From contig CANCCF010000010.1 of the NCBI GenBank assembly GCA_947374485.1, positions 1 to 50,761 on the forward strand: DNA of 50,761 nt. Reading direction: 5' to 3'. This document shows, piece after piece, positions 9,537 through 17,472 of this stretch. The position numbers and the translations under genes are program-made. Each line of letters begins with the position of its first letter. The first letter of the stretch is position 1. The DNA is from Comamonadaceae bacterium (GTDB lineage Bacteria > Pseudomonadota > Gammaproteobacteria > Burkholderiales > Burkholderiaceae_C). Below the pieces are notes generated by a model. It was not told the origin of the DNA. It was given only the letters and a program-made list of their open reading frames with translations, and searched no databases.

Positions 9537-10901
9537 ATGCGCCAACATCCCCACATTTTTACCGCCATCAAACAGGAAATGGGTGACTGGAGAATGTGGC
9601 TGGGCCGGACCCTGGTGCTCGTCTATGCGGCCATTGCCGGGCTGACTATCGTTGCCTTTACCTGGCTTGGAGAGCATGCGCTCCAGACATTTCACCTGTT
9701 GCAAACCAACTTCTGGTGGGCACCCCTGGTCTGGACCCCTTTGTCAACCGGGGCCATTGTGTGGATCACCCGGCGCTATGCACCGGGAGCGGCGGGCTCC
9801 GGGATTCCCCAGGTGATGGCAGCGCTTGAACCCGAGGCCCATGGAGAGGTGCGCGCGCTCTTCGTTTCACTCAAGCTTTCGTTGGCCAAGATGGCCCTGA
9901 CGGTGTGGGGATTGCTTGCCGGTCTGTCACTGGGTCGGGAGGGGCCATCGGTTCAGATTGCGGCGGGCATCATGCACAACCTGCGACGCTGGATCCCGCG
10001 TCAGGCCCAGGTCTCCGACCATGGTTTGTTGATCGCCGGGGGGGCAGCAGGTATCGCGGCGGCCTTCAATACGCCCTTGGGGGGCGTCATGTTTGCCATT
10101 GAAGAACTCTCGAAGAACCCGGAAAAAAGAAGCAATGGCCTGGTTCTGGCGGCCATCGTACTGTCGGGCCTGATGGCCGTTTCCATTTACGGGAATGCGA
10201 GCTACTTTGGGGTGATCCGCATTGAGAACCTGAGTGCCGCCCTGCTGCTTCCAGCCCTGCTGGTGTCCATCGCAAGCGGTGTCCTGGGTGGACTGTTTGC
10301 ACGCCTGCTCATGGTTTCATTGGCGGGCACTTCAAACGACTGGTTCACCCGATTGCGTGCAAGAACCCCGGTTGTATTTGCAGCATCCTGCGGACTGCTG
10401 ATCGTCGTGATGGGCTTGAGCAGTTCGGGTGCAACCTTCGGCAGTGGTTATGCCCATACACGGGCCCTGCTGGAAAACCAGGGAGAAGACTTCTACCTCT
10501 ATGTGCCCTTCAAATTCATTGCCACCTGGCTGACCACATGGTCTGGTGTGCCCGGAGGGATATTCGCCCCGTCTTTGGCCATTGGTGGCGCCTTGGGCAG
10601 GGACGTCGCCCAACTGACGTCCTATGTGAATGCCCCGACCCTGATCGCGCTGGGCATGGCCGGATTTCTGGCCGCTGTGACGCAGGCGCCACTCACGGCT
10701 TTCATCATTGTCATGGAGATGGTGGATGGCCATGCACTGGTGCTGAGTCTGATGACCTGCGCCTTGGTGTCCAGCGGGGTGTCCCGCCTGATCAGCGCGC
10801 CTTTGTATTCCGGTCTGGCCCATTTGCAACTGTTGCGTTTGCCACCAACCGAGCAGCCAAAAAAAGGAGCCCCGAAGGGCCCCAAACAGTCAACTCACTG
10901 A
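9537..10901 (+). CDS. ClC-family chloride/proton antiporter
   Basis: A ClC channel/transporter of 454 residues from ATG 9537. The frame is open back to a TTG at 9462, but that would place an operator-like box at the start codon, so I prefer 9537 (9579 is also possible). The three ion-pathway motifs are present: GSGIP (87-91), GREGP (133-137) with the gating glutamate, and GGIFAPSLA in the C-terminal half. The glutamate pair in FAIEEL (189-190) lines up with Glu203 of E. coli ClcA, the internal proton site, so it should exchange chloride for protons rather than act as a channel. About ten or more hydrophobic helices are visible. It is likely under control of the adjacent MarR protein. Confidence 0.9.
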   Translation: MRQHPHIFTAIKQEMGDWRMWLGRTLVLVYAAIAGLTIVAFTWLGEHALQTFHLLQTNFWWAPLVWTPLSTGAIVWITRRYAPGAAGSGIPQVMAALEPEAHGEVRALFVSLKLSLAKMALTVWGLLAGLSLGREGPSVQIAAGIMHNLRRWIPRQAQVSDHGLLIAGGAAGIAAAFNTPLGGVMFAIEELSKNPEKRSNGLVLAAIVLSGLMAVSIYGNASYFGVIRIENLSAALLLPALLVSIASGVLGGLFARLLMVSLAGTSNDWFTRLRARTPVVFAASCGLLIVVMGLSSSGATFGSGYAHTRALLENQGEDFYLYVPFKFIATWLTTWSGVPGGIFAPSLAIGGALGRDVAQLTSYVNAPTLIALGMAGFLAAVTQAPLTAFIIVMEMVDGHALVLSLMTCALVSSGVSRLISAPLYSGLAHLQLLRLPPTEQPKKGAPKGPKQSTH

Positions 10902-10922
10902 CATCACTGAAACAGCTTCTGC

Positions 10923-11474
10923 TTATTTGTTGGGATACTCCAGATCAACACGGCGGTTTTGGGACCAAGCCGCCTCGTCGTGCCCAATGGCCTTGGGTTT
11001 TTCACGGCCAAAACTGATGGACTCCATTTGGGAGTCCTTGACGCCGTAGACCTTCAATGCGCGCACCACAGCATCGGCGCGCTTCTGCCCCAGTGCGAGG
11101 TTGTATTCAGCACTGCCCCGTTCATCGGCATTGCCTTGAACACGGATGCTCAGCTTGGGATTGCCAGCGAGAAATTTCCCGTGCATTTCCAGCATCTTCG
11201 CAAACTCGGGCTTGATGGCAAAGATATCGTAATCAAAGTACACGCTGCGCTGGGTCGCGATGGCGTTTTTGGGATCCAGATAGGCGGGCAAGGCCATTGC
11301 TTCAACTTTTGGCGTGGCAACTGAACTGGCGCTCATCGGTGCCGGTGCCATGGGTGCAGGCGTTGGCGCCGGTGAAGCTGTGGCCGGAGCCAGCGCAACC
11401 GGCGGCGTGCTGCTGCATGCAGCCAGAAAAACAACGCTTCCCGCAAGAAGTGTCCAGGTTCGCAAGTGCTTCAC
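10923..11474 (-). CDS. Pal-like OmpA-domain lipoprotein (orphan)
   Basis: A 183-residue lipoprotein. The lipobox LAAC (Cys20) is followed by an Ala/Pro-rich tether (about 25-60) and a C-terminal OmpA/Pal domain (about 75-183). Typical Pal motifs are present: VYFDYD, a peptidoglycan-binding stretch with GNADERGSAEYNLALGQKRA, and the terminal SQNRRVDLEY. It should be anchored in the outer membrane and bind peptidoglycan. Unlike the normal tol-pal operon there is no tolQ, tolR, tolA or cpoB (ybgF) here; the neighbours are a ClC antiporter (convergent) and a TolB-like gene (divergent). This points to a second, specialised Pal with the main one elsewhere. Its upstream region carries three palindromic boxes. 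Confidence 0.88.
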   Translation of the reverse strand: MKHLRTWTLLAGSVVFLAACSSTPPVALAPATASPAPTPAPMAPAPMSASSVATPKVEAMALPAYLDPKNAIATQRSVYFDYDIFAIKPEFAKMLEMHGKFLAGNPKLSIRVQGNADERGSAEYNLALGQKRADAVVRALKVYGVKDSQMESISFGREKPKAIGHDEAAWSQNRRVDLEYPNK

Positions 11475-11554
11475 GAAAAGTCTCCAATGGTAATGCTGTC
11501 GATTGCAATGACGGAAAAATGCGGGGAAACAGGACGCGTCCCCGCATCATAAAT

Positions 11555-11570
11555 ACATTTGTTACAATAC
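11555..11570. promoter_or_regulatory. Palindromic box before the pal-like gene (site 2)
   Basis: ACATTTGTTACAATAC contains the 9-base palindrome TTGT-T-ACAA and fits the pattern ATTTG-(2-3)-CAAAT shared with the other boxes in the cluster. It lies about 80 bases before the pal-like start, where a repressor could block transcription. Confidence 0.5.
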
Positions 11571-11633
11571 ATTTACGGTAGCACCGATCCTTGGGATTCA
11601 AGTGCAAAGCTCGTGGAAATTGAAACGACATGT

Positions 11634-11671
11634 ATTTGTGCAAATGATACTTGATTTTCATTTGCACAAAT
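11634..11671. promoter_or_regulatory. Tandem palindromic operator (sites 3 and 4)
   Basis: ATTTGTGCAAAT (11634-11645) and ATTTGCACAAAT (11660-11671) are each palindromic apart from the two central bases, and they are exact reverse complements of each other. Their centres are 26 bases apart, about 2.5 helical turns. The 13-base arms 11634-11646 and 11659-11671 form a perfect inverted repeat. This is the strongest operator-like structure in the cluster. Confidence 0.65.
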
Positions 11672-11958
11672 GTGGTTCATGCTTGCGCTACATGCCAGCT
11701 GAAGCAGTGCGACCGTGCAAACGTGGGCCCAGAGTTTCCCCTCAGGCCATTTCACGACGAAATGTGCCAAGGATCATGAAGTGCAACTGCAAGCCGGTAC
11801 CGTAGATGCGTCCCCTCTGTGCACAGGTGCAGGCAAGCTGGTCGCCAGGCGGCTTGACGCTTTCGCATCTGAACTCCGACCCGACATCTGCTTGAGGCTG
11901 GAAGCGGCACGCATTGCAGCCCTGGCACGCAGACGACACGACTGACGACACAGCATCC

Positions 11959-12888
11959 ATGGCAATTACCAGACCCTCGCTCAACCTTCCATCCAGAGCC
12001 CGCCGACTGGCTCTCGGCTCGCTGCTGGCCCTGCCGGGAATAGTCAGGGCGCAGTTCCGGGTGGAGGTGGACGGGATAGGCGCCAACAAGATCGCCGTCG
12101 CTATTGCCGCATTCAAGGGTGAGACGGCGCTCCAACGCCCCATCACAGCGGTTGCGATGCGGGATCTGGAGCGCACCGGGCAATTCAAGGGGATGCCAAT
12201 CGCTGAAGGCGAGCTGGACGACACCGTGCGGATCGACACAAGCCCATGGCGCACACAGGGATGGGACGCGGTGGTGTGTGGCAGTGTGACCAGACTTCCC
12301 GATGGCACGCTTCGATGGGGTGTGCGCATATGGGACACGCTTGGTGGCAAAGACCTGGGTGGCCAGAGCCTGACGGTCCATCCAGCCGACGCCCGCCTGG
12401 CGGCGCACCGCATGGCCGACTTCGTCTACACAACGCTCACCGGCGTGCGCGGCATCTTTTCCACCCGTATCGCCTATGTCACGAAGGCGTCCGGCAGTTA
12501 CAGCATCCAGGTCGCTGATGCCGATGGCGCAGGCAGGCAGACCGCGCTGAGCAGCACAGCGCCTCTTATTTCGCCCACCTGGTCTCCTGACGGCAAGCAC
12601 ATTGCCTACGTATCCAGGATCAAGGGGGAGTTCAAGCTCCGGGTGATGGACCTTGCCAGTGAAGCCAGCACCACGATCACCGATACCGTGGCCGATGAGA
12701 GTCCTTGCTTTGCACCCAACAGCCAGATGATCCTGTACGCGACTTTGATCGGAGGTGAGGAAGCCCTGATGACCAGCAACGTGGATGGCACCATCAAGAC
12801 GCGGTTCCAGAACGTGGTCTATGCCTCGCCGACGGCCAATCTGACCCGGCAGGTCATTGCTGAAATGGACCAAGAAGCCGCGCAGTAA
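11959..12888 (+). CDS. Short TolB-like beta-propeller protein (orphan)
   Basis: A 309-residue exported protein that looks like TolB with part of the propeller missing. The start at ATG 11959 gives a signal peptide (RARRLALGSLLALPG, cleavage near VRA-QF). The N-terminal TolB domain is recognisable (FRVEVDGIGANKIAVAIAAF, then LERTGQFKGM). Propeller blade motifs follow (IAYVTKASGSYSIQVADADG; SPTWSPDGKHIAYVS). Canonical TolB has about 430 residues and six blades; here roughly three blades are absent, and the end (ALMTSNVDGTIKTRF) resembles the final TolB blade. The gene is divergent from the Pal-like gene, its natural partner, but tolQRA are absent. It is a probable specialised paralogue; whether it folds as a closed propeller is uncertain. 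Confidence 0.8.
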   Translation: MAITRPSLNLPSRARRLALGSLLALPGIVRAQFRVEVDGIGANKIAVAIAAFKGETALQRPITAVAMRDLERTGQFKGMPIAEGELDDTVRIDTSPWRTQGWDAVVCGSVTRLPDGTLRWGVRIWDTLGGKDLGGQSLTVHPADARLAAHRMADFVYTTLTGVRGIFSTRIAYVTKASGSYSIQVADADGAGRQTALSSTAPLISPTWSPDGKHIAYVSRIKGEFKLRVMDLASEASTTITDTVADESPCFAPNSQMILYATLIGGEEALMTSNVDGTIKTRFQNVVYASPTANLTRQVIAEMDQEAAQ

Positions 12889-12953
12889 AGGCCCAGCCCC
12901 GGTTGGCTGAAGCCAGTTGAAATCGCGCCCTGGCAAGACCGGCACCGGCAAAA

Positions 12954-12969
12954 ACATTTGTGGCAATGT
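12954..12969. promoter_or_regulatory. Palindromic box before the ybdK-like gene (site 5)
   Basis: ACATTTGTGGCAATGT has arms ACATT and AATGT around a 6-base centre and shares ACATTTGT-nn-CAAT with site 2 (11555-11570). It lies about 110 bases upstream of the carboxylate-amine ligase start and downstream of the TolB-like gene. Confidence 0.5.
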
Positions 12970-13079
12970 ATTAAGATGGGGCGACCCATGCGCGGGGTTC
13001 TCACGATCCGGGGCCCGGGGTGACCATCCGGACCGTATGGGGTTCAACAAGCTTCAACACAATACGCAGGGGAATCCGC

Positions 13080-14237
13080 ATGCATTTCACGCAATCCGAC
13101 GATCTGAGCTTTGGCTTGGAGCTTGAATTCCAGATTGTCAGCAGCCGCACGGGACGCCTGTCGCCCTCCAGCCTGGAACTGTGGGATGACTTGAAGGTAC
13201 GCACCGATGCTGCGCGCTTTTCCCTGGAAGCCACCCAGTCGACCATCGAGCTCAATTCATCCGTGCACTCCGACACAGATGCCATGCTGCGCGAGGTGCT
13301 TGGCTTGACCGGCACGCTCTGCGCATTGGCCACGCCCAAGGGTCTCATCATCCGCGGTGGCGGCACGCAACTCACCCAGTATTGGGAAGAACGCATGGTC
13401 ACCCCCTCCGAACGCGCCGCGGAGTTGACCAAGCGGTTTGGCTTTCTGCCCAAGCGATTTTCAACCTACGGTATGCATGTGCACATCGGCGCGTCCAGCC
13501 CGGACAAGGCTTTGCTGCTGGGTAATTTTCTGCAAGCCTTTGTGCCTCTTTTCATCGCCATGTCGGCCGCCTCGCCCTTTCTGCAAATGACCGACACCGG
13601 CTTTTGCGCATCCCGCCCGCTGGAGCCCTTGATCTACCCGCATGGCGGCTCCATGCCACGGATGACCCAATGGTCTCAATTTGAAGAAGCGGTGGAGGAG
13701 ATCTTTTCCACCGGGCTTGCCAGCTCGCTCAAGGATATCTATTGGGACGTGCGTCCCAAGCCCGAATTCGGCACGATTGAAGTGCGGGTCTTTGACACAC
13801 CCTTGTCCGTCCACAAGGCGGTGGCCCTGGCCGCTTTCACCCGGGCTTGTGCGGCCTTGGCGTTGAGCGGCGCGTTGGTCCTGCCGGACACACCGGCATC
13901 AGCAACCGCAGAGCGCGTCAGCCGGTTCATGGCCTGTCGCGATGGGTTGGACGCCAACTTGTTGTGTCCCATCAGCCAAACCTGGATGCCTGCCAGACAA
14001 CTGTTGGCCACACTTTGCGATGCGATGGAGCAGTCCAGGCATGCCGCAGTGGACAAGGCACGCATTGCAGAGTTGCATGCCCACTGTTCACGAACCCAGG
14101 ATGCCGACACCATGCGCGATGCCTGGAAACAGGCACAGGTTCCACACAGGACGGCGCCAGACGTGCTTCTGGCCTACTATTCGGACTTCCTGGCAAAGCA
14201 CCTGGCCATGGCCTTGGAGCAGGAGCAAGCAGAATAG
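13080..14237 (+). CDS. YbdK-type carboxylate-amine ligase (GCS2 family)
   Basis: A 385-residue protein from ATG 13080, with AGGGGA 7-12 bases upstream; the frame is open a further 20 codons but without a better start. The N-terminus (SFGLELEFQIVSSRTGRL) holds the G-x-E-x-E glutamates of the glutamate-cysteine ligase 2 fold, and further motifs are STIELNSS, the YGMHVHIG histidines, and the late RPKPEFGTIEVRVFDTP stretch. E. coli YbdK has weak gamma-glutamyl-cysteine ligase activity and its physiological role is open. The protein should be cytosolic and ATP-dependent, joining a carboxylate (likely glutamate) to an amine. It is probably co-transcribed with the DUF389 gene 63 bases downstream. 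Confidence 0.88.
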   Translation: MHFTQSDDLSFGLELEFQIVSSRTGRLSPSSLELWDDLKVRTDAARFSLEATQSTIELNSSVHSDTDAMLREVLGLTGTLCALATPKGLIIRGGGTQLTQYWEERMVTPSERAAELTKRFGFLPKRFSTYGMHVHIGASSPDKALLLGNFLQAFVPLFIAMSAASPFLQMTDTGFCASRPLEPLIYPHGGSMPRMTQWSQFEEAVEEIFSTGLASSLKDIYWDVRPKPEFGTIEVRVFDTPLSVHKAVALAAFTRACAALALSGALVLPDTPASATAERVSRFMACRDGLDANLLCPISQTWMPARQLLATLCDAMEQSRHAAVDKARIAELHAHCSRTQDADTMRDAWKQAQVPHRTAPDVLLAYYSDFLAKHLAMALEQEQAE

Positions 14238-14300
14238 CGCCACCCCCCCGGCGTGCCACCGCACTCCTGCGCTGCTTACCTTGAACAGACGGACCCCCTT

Positions 14301-15725
14301 ATGCATCTGCAGTTGCTGAAACAACGCTTTCACGCCCGTTTCGACCTCGGAAGTGACCAGGCCGACATCTCCGAAATCGACAAGATCTTTCGCAACGGTG
14401 TGGAGTTCCGCGGCACCACCTTGTGGGTGCTTATTTTTGCCATTGTGATTGCCTCGATCGGACTGAACGTCAACTCCACGGCGGTGGTCATCGGCGCGAT
14501 GCTGATCTCTCCCTTGATGGGTCCCATCATGGCTTTGGGCTATGGCGCGGGCATCAACGACAGCGCCCTGATGCGCTCCGCCTTGTTCAATCTGGGGCTG
14601 GCCGCCTTCATCAGCCTGCTGGCATCTACCGCGTATTTTCTGCTGACACCGCTTTCGCAAGCCCACTCGGAACTGCTGGCCCGCACCACACCATCCATCT
14701 GGGATGTGCTTGTTGCCCTGTTTGGCGGACTTGCCGGAGCCATCGGCGTGACACGGCGGGAGAAGTCCAATCTGATTCCCGGCGTGGCCATCGCCACGGC
14801 CCTGATGCCGCCGCTTTGCACCGCAGGCTATGGTCTGGCGGTGGGTAACCTGCCGTTTTTTCTGGGCGCGATTTACCTTTTTTCCATCAACTGCGTGTTC
14901 ATTGCCATTGCCACTTTGATGATGGTGCGGCTGATGCGCCTGCCCAGCGTTAAATTCCTGGAGGAGCGGTCCCGCGTCCAGCGCCGCACCCTGATCGGGC
15001 TGGTGGTGCTGCTGACGCTGGTGCCCAGCCTTTTCCTGGCCATCAATTTGGTGCAAAAGGAATGGTTCGAGCGCAATGCAGCCCGCTTTGTCCAGGAGGT
15101 GCTGCGGGCGCAGCCCCGGGTGCTGCTGGTGGCCCATGCGGTGGATTTTCCATTGCGCCAGATTCGTGCCAGCACCGTGGGCGAGACCCTGTCCGATGCG
15201 GACATCCAGTCCCTGCAAGAGAAAATGCCAGGCTTTGGATTGGCTGGAGTGAGCCTGCAGGTGCAGCAGTCGGGCCAGCAGATGCCGGACGTGAACGCCC
15301 TCAAAAAAGACTTGCTGCAGGATTTGCTGCAATCCAATCGCACCGAGGTACAGACCCGCGAATCACGCATCGTTGCGCTGCAGGACGAAGTGCGGGAATT
15401 GCAGCGCGCGGTCAGCACCCAGTTGCCTGTGCGGCAGGTGTACCGTGAATTGCGTGCCCAGTTCCCCCAGGCACTTCAGCTGGATGTGGCGGCCGGCCTG
15501 GGCATCACGCAAGGCCTGGCCGGCGACGACCCGCATTCGCTGGCCGGCAGGCCGATCCTGCTGATCCATCTGCAGCTACCCAAGCTACTCGGTGAAGCCG
15601 AGCAGGAGCGCCTGCGCAAGGGCTTGCAGGTGCGTACTGGCCTGGCCCAGCCAGACGATGTGCGCCTGACCGTTCTGGAAGCCCCGGCTGTGAAGATGGC
15701 GCGCAGCAATCGCCGCCGGCCCTGA
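14301..15725 (+). CDS. DUF389 (TIGR00341-type) membrane protein
   Basis: A 474-residue membrane protein. Residues about 30-260 contain roughly six hydrophobic helices with the DUF389 hallmark sequences (NSTAVVIGAMLISPLMGPI, then LIPGVAIATALMPPLCTAGYG). The C-terminal 220 residues are soluble and partly coiled-coil-like (around LQDEVRELQRAV). The family has no established function; it is often called an uncharacterised hydrophobic-domain protein. The start ATG 14301 follows a spacer of 63 bases after the ybdK-like gene, and no terminator lies between, so the two are probably one unit. Its place in the ClC/Pal/TolB cluster suggests an envelope or ion-stress role (inference). Confidence 0.85.
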   Translation: MHLQLLKQRFHARFDLGSDQADISEIDKIFRNGVEFRGTTLWVLIFAIVIASIGLNVNSTAVVIGAMLISPLMGPIMALGYGAGINDSALMRSALFNLGLAAFISLLASTAYFLLTPLSQAHSELLARTTPSIWDVLVALFGGLAGAIGVTRREKSNLIPGVAIATALMPPLCTAGYGLAVGNLPFFLGAIYLFSINCVFIAIATLMMVRLMRLPSVKFLEERSRVQRRTLIGLVVLLTLVPSLFLAINLVQKEWFERNAARFVQEVLRAQPRVLLVAHAVDFPLRQIRASTVGETLSDADIQSLQEKMPGFGLAGVSLQVQQSGQQMPDVNALKKDLLQDLLQSNRTEVQTRESRIVALQDEVRELQRAVSTQLPVRQVYRELRAQFPQALQLDVAAGLGITQGLAGDDPHSLAGRPILLIHLQLPKLLGEAEQERLRKGLQVRTGLAQPDDVRLTVLEAPAVKMARSNRRRP

Positions 15726-15996
15726 AGGTCAGGAAACGGGGTCTGGAAACAGGGCACGCCGCCTGAAGTTGCGGCGTTGGCTGTCCAGCCCTGGTCCATG
15801 GGGTCTCAATGCAGCAACTGGTATTGCCCTCGATGGTCCGGGGCACCAGCATGCTGACCAATGACGGCAGGATGACGGACACAATGATGGCCCTGGCCAG
15901 CGAGAACGCCAGCGCCAGGGCCGCATTGACGAGGGACTATTCGACCTCATTGCCGGTTTTGAGGCTCTGAGCCGACCAGGCACGCCACCTTCACCC
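15726..15996. other. Gap with possible decayed membrane-protein fragment
   Basis: These 271 bases lie between the convergent DUF389 and racemase genes. No full gene is visible. On the minus strand around 15935-15820 one frame reads ALALAFSLARAIIVSVILPS followed by LVSMLV, which resembles a transmembrane helix of an RND-type efflux pump. It starts right after a stop codon and runs into unrelated sequence. It may be a small gene remnant or chance. Confidence 0.25.
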
Positions 15997-16746
15997 CTAA
16001 GCGCCGGTCGCCGCCAACTCCGCCGAGACTCCACCCCAAGCGAAATCAAACACCTGTTTCGCCTGCAGCGTCTCCTGCTGCGCCCCATGCAATGCATGGG
16101 CCACACCGGCCAGCACGCTGTCGATCACCGGCACGGCCACCACCGGCTGAATCTGCGCGGCCATGCCCGCCAGGCCCGCGCCGCCCAGAATCACCGCGTC
16201 CACACCCAAGCTGCGCACCGCCGCATTGCAGGCGCGCGCCAGCAGCACCTGCGCAGCCGCCGGGTCAGCGGCCAGTTCAGCGCCGGTGGCGTCTACCGTG
16301 TGCACACCAGCGAGTTGTTCGCCATACCCCAGGCTGTGGGCCAGGCGCTCCAACATGGGCTTCCAGCGCGCGCCGCCGGTGACGATGGCAAAGCGGCCGG
16401 CTTTGCTCGCAGCAGCTGCGGCTACCAACGCGGCCTCGGCCAGACCGGTGACGGGCAACTGGCTGACCTGGCGCAGGGCCAAGAGGCCGGGGTCACCAAA
16501 GCAGCCGATCAGCACGGTGTCAAAGCGTGGCTGGCCGGGGGCGATGGCCGTGGCCCAGGCGTCCAGCGCGGCGTGTGCGGCGACGGCGTAGCTGGCTTCG
16601 CAGGCGATGTAGGGGGCGCCAAAGCGCGCGGTGAGCGTGGTGATGGCGACCTGCGGCCCGGCGGCGGCCTCTGCGTGTTTCAACATCAGCGCGGTGATGG
16701 ACGCGGTGGTGTTGGGGTTGATCAGCAGCAGGCGGCGCATCGTCAT
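15997..16746 (-). CDS. Asp/Glu/hydantoin racemase-family protein
   Basis: A 249-residue member of the Asp/Glu/hydantoin racemase superfamily. The N-terminal INPNTT signature is typical of the hydantoin/allantoin racemase branch. The first catalytic cysteine is present in LIGCFGDPG (about 82). At the second site, where classical hydantoin racemases have LGCAGM, this protein reads LGGAGLAGM, so the second cysteine is replaced by glycine. It may therefore not racemise by the two-base mechanism. It is the last gene of the six-gene minus-strand operon, 3 bases after the gntR gene. With the PuuE-like and GGT-like enzymes encoded divergently, a role in ureide or hydantoin catabolism is plausible. 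Confidence 0.82.
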   Translation of the reverse strand: MTMRRLLLINPNTTASITALMLKHAEAAAGPQVAITTLTARFGAPYIACEASYAVAAHAALDAWATAIAPGQPRFDTVLIGCFGDPGLLALRQVSQLPVTGLAEAALVAAAAASKAGRFAIVTGGARWKPMLERLAHSLGYGEQLAGVHTVDATGAELAADPAAAQVLLARACNAAVRSLGVDAVILGGAGLAGMAAQIQPVVAVPVIDSVLAGVAHALHGAQQETLQAKQVFDFAWGGVSAELAATGA

Positions 16747-16749
16747 CTC

Positions 16750-17463
16750 TCAGGCCAGCGCAATGGGCTCGGCGCCAAACAGCGCGAGCAAATCGGGCAC
16801 GGCCTCACCGGCCTGGGTGAACTGCAGTTGCGACTCCAGCTGGGCCAGGTGCTCCTGCATCAGGCGTGCGGCTTCCTTGGCGTCACGCAGGCGGATGGCG
16901 TCGAGCAGGGCGCGGTGCTCCTGGCAGCCGCAGCGGCTGGCGTCCGACTGCGGCTGCACGTCGGCGCGGTAGGTCATGAGGATGAGCGAAGTGCGCGACA
17001 CCAGCTTGCGCAGGATGCGGCCCAGGGTCTCGTGCTGCGCGGCATTGGCAATGTGCAAATGGAAATCGCCCGAAAGGCGGATGGCGCGGCGCATGTCACC
17101 GGCCTTGCGCGCCTCCTCTTCCTCGGCAATGCACTGCGAGAGCACCGCCATGTCGGCGGCACCGGCGCGGGCGATGAAGCAGGCGATCAGCGTGGGTTCG
17201 ATCAGGCGGCGCACCTCGAACACCTCGCGCGCTTCCGATGCGGTGGGCTGGGCCACGGTGGCACCCCGGTTCAGGGTGAGGGTGACGATTTGCTCATTGG
17301 CCAGGCGCACCAGCACCGGGCGTATGCGCGTGCGCGAGACGCCAAAGGCGGTGGCTAACCGGTCTTCCACCAGCTTGGTGCCGGGGGGCAGGCGGTGGTC
17401 GAGAATGGTCTCCACCATGCGCTCGTAGATTTCGTTCTCGGTGAGAACGGGTGGCTCAGTCAT
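16750..17463 (-). CDS. GntR-family (FadR/FCD) transcriptional regulator
   Basis: A 237-residue regulator. The N-terminal winged helix (about 8-75) shows the GntR pattern PPGTKLVEDRLATAFGVSRT followed by R-x-x-L-x-x-L-x-x-E. The C-terminal all-helical FCD domain contains the metal/ligand residues: an early D/E-R region (EVFEVRRLIEP), FHLHIANAAQH and QEHRALLDAI. It belongs to the operon it presumably controls: 9 bases after the second permease gene and 3 before the racemase gene. A likely target is the divergent promoter at 21764-21970, which has two TGTAYGCAA direct repeats 22 bases apart. The effector is probably the transported substrate or an intermediate. Confidence 0.9.
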   Translation of the reverse strand: MTEPPVLTENEIYERMVETILDHRLPPGTKLVEDRLATAFGVSRTRIRPVLVRLANEQIVTLTLNRGATVAQPTASEAREVFEVRRLIEPTLIACFIARAGAADMAVLSQCIAEEEEARKAGDMRRAIRLSGDFHLHIANAAQHETLGRILRKLVSRTSLILMTYRADVQPQSDASRCGCQEHRALLDAIRLRDAKEAARLMQEHLAQLESQLQFTQAGEAVPDLLALFGAEPIALA

Positions 17464-17472
17464 GGCACGCGC

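Larger units (their letters stand above)
11475..11958. other. Divergent intergenic region between pal-like and tolB-like genes
   Basis: This 484-base region has no convincing gene; short frames here lack coding character. It is visibly AT-richer than its surroundings around 11540-11680 and carries three palindromic boxes (listed separately), so it probably holds the promoters of both divergent genes and their operators. I cannot assign -35/-10 elements with confidence. Confidence 0.6.

Noticed and set aside
15820..15935. Fragment of an RND efflux pump on the minus strand
   Set aside because: Only about 25 hydrophobic residues resemble a transmembrane helix; too short to call a gene, so it is kept only as a note on the gap.
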